DNA of 64,000 bases from the NCBI RefSeq assembly GCF_014203125.1, contig NZ_JACHIH010000017.1, positions 45,175 to 109,174 of the forward strand, given 5' to 3'. The notes under the pieces were generated by a model that was given only the letters and a program-made list of their open reading frames with translations, ran no database searches and was not told where the DNA came from. Positions 36,518-44,235 of the stretch are shown piece by piece. This stretch comes from Rhodopseudomonas rhenobacensis (lineage in GTDB: Bacteria > Pseudomonadota > Alphaproteobacteria > Rhizobiales > Xanthobacteraceae). Positions within the stretch are counted from its first letter, which is position 1, and each line of letters begins with the position of its first letter. The translations under genes and the position numbers were made by a program.

Positions 36518-36856
36518 TCAGGTTTCCCCCTCGGTCGTCACGCGAAGCCTCGCGCGCGCCCGACATTTTCTTTGTTTTCTTCGTCCTCGTCTTCTTGGTC
36601 TTCCATGGCCGGGGCCTCGGCCGCGTTGGCGGCCGGGCCTCGGTCATGTCTGATCGGAATATGCAATCGCCCGCAGGGTTGCGCAAGATGCAATGCTGGG
36701 CAGCGTGCACCAGAGGGCAAGAACCCCACAGGCCATCCTCTGCCGGCTAGTGACGTGCGGTCGCCGCCCGGTTGCAACCGTCACAAAGCTTTCGTGGAAA
36801 TCGACTACGGGGGCTGGTTGCGGTCGCCGGTGCGGCCGAAGGAGCCGGAGCCTGCC
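36518..36856. other. Intergenic region between divergent livG and pyruvate-kinase-like genes
   Basis: No gene seen. 36550-36610 is a pyrimidine-rich tract (TTTTCTTCGTCCTCGTC) that would be purine-rich in the livG leader. Promoters for both genes should be here, but no clear elements were found. Confidence 0.4.
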
Positions 36857-38365
36857 ATGCACGACGTTGCGTCCCTGAAGCGAAAACTCGACAGCCTGAT
36901 CGCGGAGGTCGGCGCCGAAGGCGCGGTGCGGATGGCGAGCTGGAGCGACCGCATCGAGCACCGGGATTTTCTCGCCAGCGCCGCCAACCTCGCGCATTAC
37001 CTGGTGCTGCGCCGCCACGATCTGCGGCCGTTGCAACGCTCATTGATGGCGCTCGGGATGTCGTCGCTGGGGCGGCTGGAAAGCCGGGTGCTGCCGACGC
37101 TGCAGGCGGTGGCCGCCAGCGTCGCGGCGCTGTGCGGCGAGGCCGCCGCGGAGCGCCCCTCGGTGCGGCAGTTCTTTGCCGGCGAACAGCATCTGGCGCA
37201 ATGCGCCGAAGCGGTGTTCGGCCCGCCCTCGTTGCGGCACACCGCGCTGCTGGTGACCTGCCCGACCGAGGCCGCCGACGATCCGACCTTCATGCTGCGG
37301 CTTGCCGAGCGCGGCGTCGACGCCATCCGGATCAACTGCGCGCACGATTCCGCCGCGCAGTGGCAGCGCATGATCAACCACGTGCACACCGCCGAACAGG
37401 CCACCGGGCACCGCATCAAGATCCTGATGGACATCGCCGGGCCGAAGATCCGCACCGGCTTGGCGCGGCTGCCGATCGGCCGCGAGCGGATCGGGCTCGG
37501 CGACGTGCTGGCGCTGGTGCCGCAGGGCGGGCTCGACCGCGTCGATCTCGACGACGAGTATTTCGCCATCGAGTGCACGCTGTCCGAGCCGGTGCTGCGC
37601 ACGCCGGTCGGAGCGCGGGTGTTCGTCGACGACGGCAAGCTCTGCGTCCGCATCGAGCGGGTCGCCGCCTGGGGCCTGCTCGGCCGGGTCACCGCCGCCG
37701 CCGACAACGGCCTGCGGCTGAAGCCGGAGAAAGGCTTGAATTTCCCGGATACGCCGCTGGCGATCCCCGCACTGACCGCCAAGGACCGCAGCGACCTCGA
37801 CTTCGTCGCCACCCATGCCGACGGCATCGAGTTCTCCTTCGTGCAGTCGGTCAAGGACGTCGAAGCGCTGCAGGCCGCCTTGGCCGAGCGCCGGCCGAAG
37901 GACTGGCGCAAGCTGTCGCTGATCTTGAAGATCGAGACCCCCGAAGCGGTGGCCAATCTGCCGGAGATCGTGGTGCAGGCCGCCGGCCGGCAACCCACCG
38001 CGATCATGATCGCGCGCGGCGACCTCGCCGTGGAAATCGGCTTCGCCCGGCTCGCCGAAATGCAGGAAGAGATCCTGTGGATCGGCGAAGCCGCCCACGT
38101 GCCGGTGATCTGGGCGACACAAGTGCTGGAGCATCTGGTCAAGAAGGGCACGCCGTCGCGCGGCGAGATGACCGACGCCGCAATGGCGGCGCGCGCCGAA
38201 TGCGTGATGTTGAACAAGGGGCCGTATCTGTTCAAGGCGATCACCGAACTCGACACCCTGCTGGCGCGGATGGACGCCCATCAGCACAAGAAGACGCCGC
38301 AGCTCCGCCCGCTGCGCAGCTGGGACCGCGCTAAGCTAGCTCGCTCGCATAAAGCTCCGGCTTGA
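36857..38365 (+). CDS. Pyruvate-kinase-like protein (atypical)
   Basis: 502 residues. About 125 residues of unknown helical sequence precede a pyruvate kinase barrel: TCPTEAADDPTFMLRLAERG, MDIAGPKIRTG, a small B domain (VFVDDGKL), LILKIETPEAVANL with the catalytic Lys and the metal-binding Glu, and ARGDLAVEIG with the metal-binding Asp. The usual ETAKGKYP segment is replaced by MLNKGPYLFKAI, and the regulatory C-terminal domain is missing. It may be a kinase on another enolate or a paralogue with altered control. Its last 35 bp overlap the ArsC-like gene on the other strand. Confidence 0.85.
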   Translation: MHDVASLKRKLDSLIAEVGAEGAVRMASWSDRIEHRDFLASAANLAHYLVLRRHDLRPLQRSLMALGMSSLGRLESRVLPTLQAVAASVAALCGEAAAERPSVRQFFAGEQHLAQCAEAVFGPPSLRHTALLVTCPTEAADDPTFMLRLAERGVDAIRINCAHDSAAQWQRMINHVHTAEQATGHRIKILMDIAGPKIRTGLARLPIGRERIGLGDVLALVPQGGLDRVDLDDEYFAIECTLSEPVLRTPVGARVFVDDGKLCVRIERVAAWGLLGRVTAAADNGLRLKPEKGLNFPDTPLAIPALTAKDRSDLDFVATHADGIEFSFVQSVKDVEALQAALAERRPKDWRKLSLILKIETPEAVANLPEIVVQAAGRQPTAIMIARGDLAVEIGFARLAEMQEEILWIGEAAHVPVIWATQVLEHLVKKGTPSRGEMTDAAMAARAECVMLNKGPYLFKAITELDTLLARMDAHQHKKTPQLRPLRSWDRAKLARSHKAPA

Positions 38366-38678
38366 ATCCGACCAGAAGCTTGCCGCCGAGATCCAGCACC
38401 GGCCGCTTGATCATCGACGGCTGCGCCAGCATCAAGGCGATCGCCTTGGTTTCGGTGAGGTCGCTCTTGTCGGCGTCCGGCAGCTTGCGAAAGGTGGTGC
38501 CGGCGCGATTGAGCAGCACCTCCCAGCCGAGCTGTTCGGCCCAAGCCCGCAGCGTCGCAGCGTCGATGCCGGCGGTCTTGTAGTCGTGAAACTGATACGC
38601 CACGCCGTGGCCATCGAGCCAGGCGCGAGCCTTCTTCATGGTGTCGCAGGTCCTGATGCCATAAAGGGTGATGGTCAT
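38331..38678 (-). CDS. ArsC/Spx-family protein (YffB-like)
   Basis: 115 residues from ATG 38678 (MTITLYGIRTCDTMKKARAW). It has the thioredoxin-fold start with the family Cys (YGIRTCDTMKKA) and the KRPVLDLGGKLLVGF segment. True arsenate reductases have a CX5R motif, and YffB-type members act on unknown thiol substrates. The reading frame overlaps the pyruvate-kinase-like gene tail to tail. Confidence 0.88.
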   Translation of the reverse strand: MTITLYGIRTCDTMKKARAWLDGHGVAYQFHDYKTAGIDAATLRAWAEQLGWEVLLNRAGTTFRKLPDADKSDLTETKAIALMLAQPSMIKRPVLDLGGKLLVGFKPELYASELA

Positions 38679-38896
38679 GGGCGGGGATCCGGGAGCTCGT
38701 GAGGGAGCTTCGTCGAATAACCCGCGACCGCGGCACTCACAACCGAAAAGCCGCCCGGCCGCTTCGGCGTCGGCCGGCCGGACGAAATCACAGGCCCGAC
38801 CCGTGGATTTCGACTCCAGCAGGCCAGCAGGGTAGCCTCGACGTCTCATGCAATCGGCAGCGCGCCGGTGAGGCAAAGCTCACCAGCGCACGTTTA

Positions 38897-39181
38897 TCAT
38901 GCTTTCTTGGCGTAGAGCCGACACCAGCCGTTGCCGCTGATCGGACTTTCGACCGTGAGGCACGAACTCGGCGGCTGGAACTGGCGGCAGCTGCCGCAGC
39001 TCTTGCCGGCATTGGGCGTCTCCTGATAACCCGCACTGGCGTGCGAGGCCTTCTTGGCGACCTGCGCGTCGGCCGCAGTCGCCGCAACGCCGATCATCGC
39101 AGCCGCCCCGACGGCGTAGGCCCCGGTCCTCAGCAGGCGACGCCGCGACAGCGCATCGCTGTTCTTTGTCTTGTCGTTCAT
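38897..39181 (-). CDS. pioC: High-potential iron-sulfur protein PioC
   Basis: 94 residues. A twin-arginine signal (SRRRLLRTGAYAVGAAAM) is expected for a folded Fe-S protein. The mature part has the HiPIP cysteines: CGSCRQF, then SSCLTV and GWCRLY, ligating one 4Fe-4S cluster. In R. palustris PioC carries electrons from the outer-membrane complex through the periplasm to the reaction centre. Good ribosome site GGAGGAAG. It follows pioB by 156 bp. Confidence 0.96.
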   Translation of the reverse strand: MNDKTKNSDALSRRRLLRTGAYAVGAAAMIGVAATAADAQVAKKASHASAGYQETPNAGKSCGSCRQFQPPSSCLTVESPISGNGWCRLYAKKA

Positions 39182-39337
39182 CGAGCTTCCTCCACTTCAA
39201 TTGACTTGGTTGCAGACCTTCGACGGCACTTCTGTTGTTGCCGCCGTCGAAACAAGCGCCGGTGCCGAAATTGCCTCGGCCCGCCGGCTTGTCGAGTAGC
39301 CGTGCCGCGGGGGATCGCGCGGCACGGCTGACGCAGT

Positions 39338-41731
39338 TCACCACTTGGCGTTGAGCGACAACTGGAAGTACTGCGCGTTGTAGTTCGGATTGGTGGCCCC
39401 CATGTCGATCAGCCGCGCCAGCGTCTGGTCGACCAGGTAGAGGTATGGCGACATCAGGTCCTGCTGCCAGTTGTCGACGCTGCTGCGTTCCCAGATGTAG
39501 CGCGCCTTCAGGTAGACCTCGCCGGTCCAGCCGAGCTGGGTGACGATCGACGGATCGACGGTGTGCTTCAGCGCCGCATCGAGTCGCTGCACATAGGTGC
39601 GAACCGTGGGGAATGGCGAGTAGCCGACGCCGTTACCCTGCAGCGGATAATTGGCGAACGTGCCGTAATCCCAGTCTTCCTTGCCCAGCGACAGCGAATA
39701 TCCCAGTTTGAAGTCGAGAGCCCCGGGAATCAGTTCGGCATTGGCCGCGACCAGGATGGTGTGGACCTTTTCGTGGGTGTTGCTCGAGAAGGCGTCGGCA
39801 ACCGCCGGGAACGAGGCGTTGGTCACCGGATTGGTGATCGTGCCGCTCCCGACCTGGAACCGATCAAACGTTTCGTACAGATAGGACGCCTGGATCGAGT
39901 TCCCCGGCTTGAACACGTAGGTGGCATCGACGCCGCCATTCCAGCTGTTGCTCTTGCGCAGCCCGAAGAACGCCGGATCGTCCGGATAGTCTTCGAAGCG
40001 CAGCCCGGCGGTCGGCGAGATCACGAAGTCCCTGAAGATGCTGCCGCTCGGACCCGAGATGTCGAGAAACACGTTGGCCTTGGTCTGATTGCGATTGGCC
40101 ATGTCGAATTTGCGGATCAGGAAGTTCGTGCCGGTATTGGACGCGGCGTAGTAAGTCTCCAGCGACATTGCGCGGCCATCGTAATTGTCGTAGCGCCGCT
40201 CCGAATACTGCGCGCTGGTCCGCAGCGTCGCGACGTCGTAGATCTTGAAGTCCGCGGTGCCGCGGCCGATGAATTCGTTGGTGACGTTGGCGTCGCGGCG
40301 GGTGCGATCCCACTGTTCCCAGCCGAAGCTGCTGCCGAGCGTGACCCATTTGGCGGGACGCCACTGGAATTCCTCGCTGGCGTTCTGCTTGGTATAGGAC
40401 ATCGCCAGCGCCCGTCGCGGCACGCCCGCGGCAATGCCCGTCGCCGAGGAGTCTTCCACGACGTAGTTCGGAATCAACAGTTCGGGCGTCTGGTTGTCGT
40501 TGTCATAGTATCTGTAGCGGAACGTCGTGCGCCATTCCGGCGTCCACTGCGTGGTCGCATTGGTATTGTAGAGAAGAGTGTCGACCTCACCGTTCAGGCT
40601 CGATGCCGGCAGCACGAAGGTCGCGATGGCGGGGTTGACGGTGAACGGCATGAACTCGTCGTTCTGCCGCATCGTGGTGTACTGGATCGTGCTGTTCCAT
40701 CGGGTCTTGAACGGCAGGTCGACGCCGCTCGTCACCGTGGAGTTGTAGGCCTGGTTGCTGGGCATCAGGCTGATCCGCGCCGCGGGCGAAAACACCCGGG
40801 GATTGCTCGCGTCGTAGAACGGGTTCTGCACGGTGAAGGAATTGAAATTGTTCTCGAACAATGACAGGCCGCCGCCGACCTGGACGTTGAAATGACCGCC
40901 CCATGGCGTCGCGCCAAAATACTGCCCGCTCACCTTGCCGATCTGGGTGGTGTCATCGATCGGTCGCGGCGCCTGAAACTGCTGAAGTGAGCCGAGGCCA
41001 CCGATCGCGACGCCTGAGGTCTGAATTCCTTCGCGCTTTTCGTTGGAGTAGCTCGCCTTGACGTCCCAGTTCTGATCGGGCGTCCAGCGATAGGCCACCG
41101 CTGCCTTGTCGCGCTTGATGCCGACGTCGATGGTGTTCACCTTGCCGGCCAGCGCAGCGCTCACCAGAGCGCGGCTGGCGGGGGTGGCAGCGTTGACTGT
41201 GGTCCCGGGAATCGCAACCGACGTCGTCAGATTGTTGCTGCCGACGCCGTTCCAGATGCTCAGCGCGCTGGTGTTGTAGAGATGCGGGATCTCATCCCAG
41301 ACCACGGTGAGGTAGTGTTCGCCGGCCTTCGAGGCGTCGACGATGTAGCGTTGATTGTTGTTGCCGATGTTGTCGGCGCGCAGTTCGCCGAAGTAGAGGC
41401 CGTCCTTGGTCTGCAGCGTCATCCGCAGGTACTCGGCAAACAGCCCCGGCGGGATGGCGCCGTACTCCTCGAATTTTGAGCGATTGTTGGGATCAGGATT
41501 GGCCGGCGCGTTGGGGCTCGACGGCGTCACGTAATGCGCGGACGATTTCGGTGGGCGCTTCACGAACACTCGCCCGCCGACGTCGAACTCGCCGGAGAAC
41601 TCATAGCCCCCATGCGCAGCTTCGAAGTCCGACACGGCCGCCGGAGGATCCGCGGCGTTGGCATTCAACGGCGCAACAGTCGCTAACGCCATTGCGGCGG
41701 ACATCGGCAGCAATCCGTGCTTGATCATCAT
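39338..41731 (-). CDS. pioB: Outer-membrane beta-barrel porin PioB (MtrB/PioB family)
   Basis: About 797 residues. Signal peptide (ALATVAPLNANAAD) and a large C-terminal barrel ending in NAQYFQLSLNAKW with a terminal aromatic residue. Family MtrB/PioB proteins form a sheath through the outer membrane for a decaheme cytochrome so electrons can cross. Double ATG at 41731/41728 immediately follows AGGGGGGA; the second ATG has the better spacing. The CXXC found near the start of Shewanella MtrB is absent. Confidence 0.95.
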   Translation of the reverse strand: MMIKHGLLPMSAAMALATVAPLNANAADPPAAVSDFEAAHGGYEFSGEFDVGGRVFVKRPPKSSAHYVTPSSPNAPANPDPNNRSKFEEYGAIPPGLFAEYLRMTLQTKDGLYFGELRADNIGNNNQRYIVDASKAGEHYLTVVWDEIPHLYNTSALSIWNGVGSNNLTTSVAIPGTTVNAATPASRALVSAALAGKVNTIDVGIKRDKAAVAYRWTPDQNWDVKASYSNEKREGIQTSGVAIGGLGSLQQFQAPRPIDDTTQIGKVSGQYFGATPWGGHFNVQVGGGLSLFENNFNSFTVQNPFYDASNPRVFSPAARISLMPSNQAYNSTVTSGVDLPFKTRWNSTIQYTTMRQNDEFMPFTVNPAIATFVLPASSLNGEVDTLLYNTNATTQWTPEWRTTFRYRYYDNDNQTPELLIPNYVVEDSSATGIAAGVPRRALAMSYTKQNASEEFQWRPAKWVTLGSSFGWEQWDRTRRDANVTNEFIGRGTADFKIYDVATLRTSAQYSERRYDNYDGRAMSLETYYAASNTGTNFLIRKFDMANRNQTKANVFLDISGPSGSIFRDFVISPTAGLRFEDYPDDPAFFGLRKSNSWNGGVDATYVFKPGNSIQASYLYETFDRFQVGSGTITNPVTNASFPAVADAFSSNTHEKVHTILVAANAELIPGALDFKLGYSLSLGKEDWDYGTFANYPLQGNGVGYSPFPTVRTYVQRLDAALKHTVDPSIVTQLGWTGEVYLKARYIWERSSVDNWQQDLMSPYLYLVDQTLARLIDMGATNPNYNAQYFQLSLNAKW

Positions 41732-41797
41732 TCCCCCCTCTGATCTCAACTTGCCGAGTATCGTGATGAGGGCCGCGGTTGCGCCCTCTCCGCCTTG

Positions 41798-43531
41798 TTA
41801 GCGATGCCATCGCGATCCGGATGGCGCGTTCGATCCGTGAATGTTGGTGTGGCAATTCTGGCAGGCGTTGCCGACCGCCCATCGTGCCGCCGCGGGAAGC
41901 CCCGGCTGGTTGTGCGGGTTGGTGTGGCATTGCTGGCACAACCGCTGCCGCGCGACGATCAGCAAGGACTCGTGGTTGGAGCCGTGCGGTTCGTGGCAAT
42001 TCAGGCAGTTTTCGCGCACCGGCGGGTGCTCGAACAGGAACGGCCCCCGCTTGTCGGCATGACACTGGAAGCAGGTGTCGTTGACGGTTGCTTCGCGTAA
42101 GAGCTTCTCGGTGGCGCTGCCGTGCGGGTTGTGGCAATTGACGCAGGTGATCTTGTTCTCGCGCACCGGCATATGCGAGGTACGCTGCGCCTGCGCCTTG
42201 CGATCCTTGTGGCATTGGAAGCAGGTGTCCATCACCAGCTCGGTCTTCAGCTGATTGCGCGGCGAGACCTTGCGCATCACGGTGTGGCAGTTGACGCAGG
42301 CGAGGCCACGGCTCTCATGCGCCGAACTCTGCCAATAGGTCTGGTCGCCCTTCTCGTGGCAACTCAGACAGACGCCGTTGAAATCGGCGACGTCGACGCC
42401 GCGGCTGTCGGTGAGCCGGAACGAGCGGATGCCGCCCTTTTCGCGCCCGCCGCCGCCGTTGACGTGGGCGGAGCCCGGGCCGTGGCAGGTCTCGCATTCC
42501 ATCTTGCCCTGCGGCGTGACTTTGCCCGACTTGATGTTGCGGCCCATCACGGTCTGCTGGAATTCGTCGAACAGCCCGGCGTGGCAGGTCTCGCACGGCT
42601 TCGAGCCGACGAAATAACGGCCCTCGGGATCGCCCGGCGCCGGCGCCACCATCGGGGCCCGCGCCCCGGCACCCGCGGCGGCCGGCGTCAGCTTCTGCAC
42701 CGCGATCAGGATCGGTTTCCAGCTGTCGGTCTTGCCGGCCAGGATCTGGACGAAGTCGAGTTGCGGCGTCGCACTCGGCGTGTCCTCTAGCAGCGCGTCC
42801 TCGAAGTTTTCCAGCGCCACCCAGGTCTTCACCACCTCTTCGCGCGCCGGCATCAGCGCGACGTAGTCAGGCTCGCGCGCTGGACGCTGTGCCCGCAGAC
42901 GGCGCTGCTCGTGGCCGCGCAAGATCCGTTGCTCGGCCGCGCTCGCGAGTTTCATCGCGGCCTGTAGCCGGGCATATTCGGCAATGATCTTGATTGCCGG
43001 ATCGGCCGGCAAAGCGAGCACCGGGGGACCGCGGTCGGCGTCCGCATCGAGCAGCGTGGTGAAGCGTCGTGATCCGCCGTGGCCGCCCTGCCCGTGCGGC
43101 GACGCGCCATGCGCCGCTGGCAAACCCGAGCCGTGGCCGAGGCCGGCATGCGCCGCGACCGCCGCATAGTCGGGCTGCGCCGGCGAGAAGTTCGGCTTGG
43201 CGCCCGGGCCGGTCAGATTCTGCGCGGCATAGTCAGCCAGCGCTGCGACGTCGGGGTCGAGCGTGCTCGACAGCGTCGACGCGCGGTCGAACCGCGCCGC
43301 CCCTTCGGCAACCTCATCGGCGCTCGCCGGGGCGAGCCCCCACGTTGCCAGCGCCGCAATCATCATGGCTGATAGGAAAGCCCGCGCTGAGTCCCGGGCT
43401 GAGACGATCGACACGGCCAGGGACGCCCCGCCCTGTCCACCGATCGCCGGACCACCGGCGTGTTTCACCGGCGCACGATCCACCGCTGCGGCGCCACAAT
43501 AAAGTGGCGCAGCTCGCAAAGAGCCCCCCAT
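41798..43531 (-). CDS. pioA: Decaheme c-type cytochrome PioA
   Basis: About 577 residues with ten CXXCH haem sites in the C-terminal 300 residues (from KPCETCHAG to NACQNCHTN), like MtrA but with a longer N-terminal part. It takes electrons from ferrous iron outside and passes them inward through PioB to PioC. The signal-like helix (FLSAMMIAALATWGLAPASA) starts only about 50 residues after ATG 43531. GTG 43414, giving about 538 residues, is an attractive alternative start. First gene of the pioABC operon. Confidence 0.96.
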   Translation of the reverse strand: MGGSLRAAPLYCGAAAVDRAPVKHAGGPAIGGQGGASLAVSIVSARDSARAFLSAMMIAALATWGLAPASADEVAEGAARFDRASTLSSTLDPDVAALADYAAQNLTGPGAKPNFSPAQPDYAAVAAHAGLGHGSGLPAAHGASPHGQGGHGGSRRFTTLLDADADRGPPVLALPADPAIKIIAEYARLQAAMKLASAAEQRILRGHEQRRLRAQRPAREPDYVALMPAREEVVKTWVALENFEDALLEDTPSATPQLDFVQILAGKTDSWKPILIAVQKLTPAAAGAGARAPMVAPAPGDPEGRYFVGSKPCETCHAGLFDEFQQTVMGRNIKSGKVTPQGKMECETCHGPGSAHVNGGGGREKGGIRSFRLTDSRGVDVADFNGVCLSCHEKGDQTYWQSSAHESRGLACVNCHTVMRKVSPRNQLKTELVMDTCFQCHKDRKAQAQRTSHMPVRENKITCVNCHNPHGSATEKLLREATVNDTCFQCHADKRGPFLFEHPPVRENCLNCHEPHGSNHESLLIVARQRLCQQCHTNPHNQPGLPAAARWAVGNACQNCHTNIHGSNAPSGSRWHR

Positions 43532-43590
43532 CGTTACCCCCACAGATACGCGCTCGGCGCGTACAAATGTTATGATTGTCGTGATTTTTG

Positions 43591-43611
43591 GATCAGCCGA
43601 CCGGGCTGATC
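43591..43611 (-). promoter_or_regulatory. Hairpin in the pioA leader
   Basis: GATCAGCC and GGCTGATC form perfect 8-bp arms with a 5-nt loop, 60 bp before ATG 43531 and inside the expected mRNA leader. No T-run follows, so it is not a plain terminator. It could be an operator dyad or an RNA element affecting translation. Confidence 0.5.
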
Positions 43612-43714
43612 ATTGCCGGACACTTATTGCTAACAAGCACAATTTGATTGCTAACACGCAGAACTAGAACCCATCTAAGTACCTCACGGTTTCATAGCGA
43701 CAGGTTTCGCGCCT

Positions 43715-43728
43715 TTGATTCAAATCAA
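43715..43728 (-). promoter_or_regulatory. FixK box of the pioABC promoter
   Basis: TTGATTCAAATCAA matches the FixK/FNR consensus exactly. In R. palustris TIE-1 FixK is known to activate pio under anoxia. A TATGAA at 43696-43691 on the minus strand could be the -10 box, with a leader of about 150 nt. Confidence 0.88.
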
Positions 43729-43739
43729 ACCGCGACAAA

Positions 43740-44235
43740 ATGCCTCGCAATATTTCAACACAAACTAACAAGTTTCAGAAAACTCCTACAACCATACCGC
43801 CGAGGCTCTGTTCGATCGGCGACATTGGCGTAACTAATTCCGCACTAATTACCGCTCTGGGCCGCGTCATCGACTCACTTTCTGTTAGTTGCGCATTGCC
43901 TGGAGCCACGACCGTCATGTGGCGGAGCAACATGCGCGACGACGACAGCTCATGATTGACACCGCGGGGATCGAACAACTCCGCCGCGGCGTGCTGTCTG
44001 CGACAGACTGCCTTGCTGGCGTCGGGCAGCGTCGCGTGTAGCAACTTTCCTGTGCCCACGGCCTTCCATTCGCAGCGCACAATCCGCGTGACGGAAATTG
44101 TGCAGTGCGGAGTTGTTATCACAACTTCAAAACCGTCCCGCTTCAGGCTCGCCACGACGAAATACGATGTTAGGATGGTTCCCCAACAACGCATCGTCGC
44201 GTTGAAAAAATCACCACAAACGGGAGGACAGCAGC
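43740..44235. other. Intergenic region between pioA promoter and FAD monooxygenase gene
   Basis: About 500 bp without a convincing gene. It contains an exact dyad AGTTGTTATCACAACT (44111-44126), an operator-like site 110 bp upstream of the monooxygenase gene, and patches of AT-rich DNA near 43740-43850. Confidence 0.45.
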
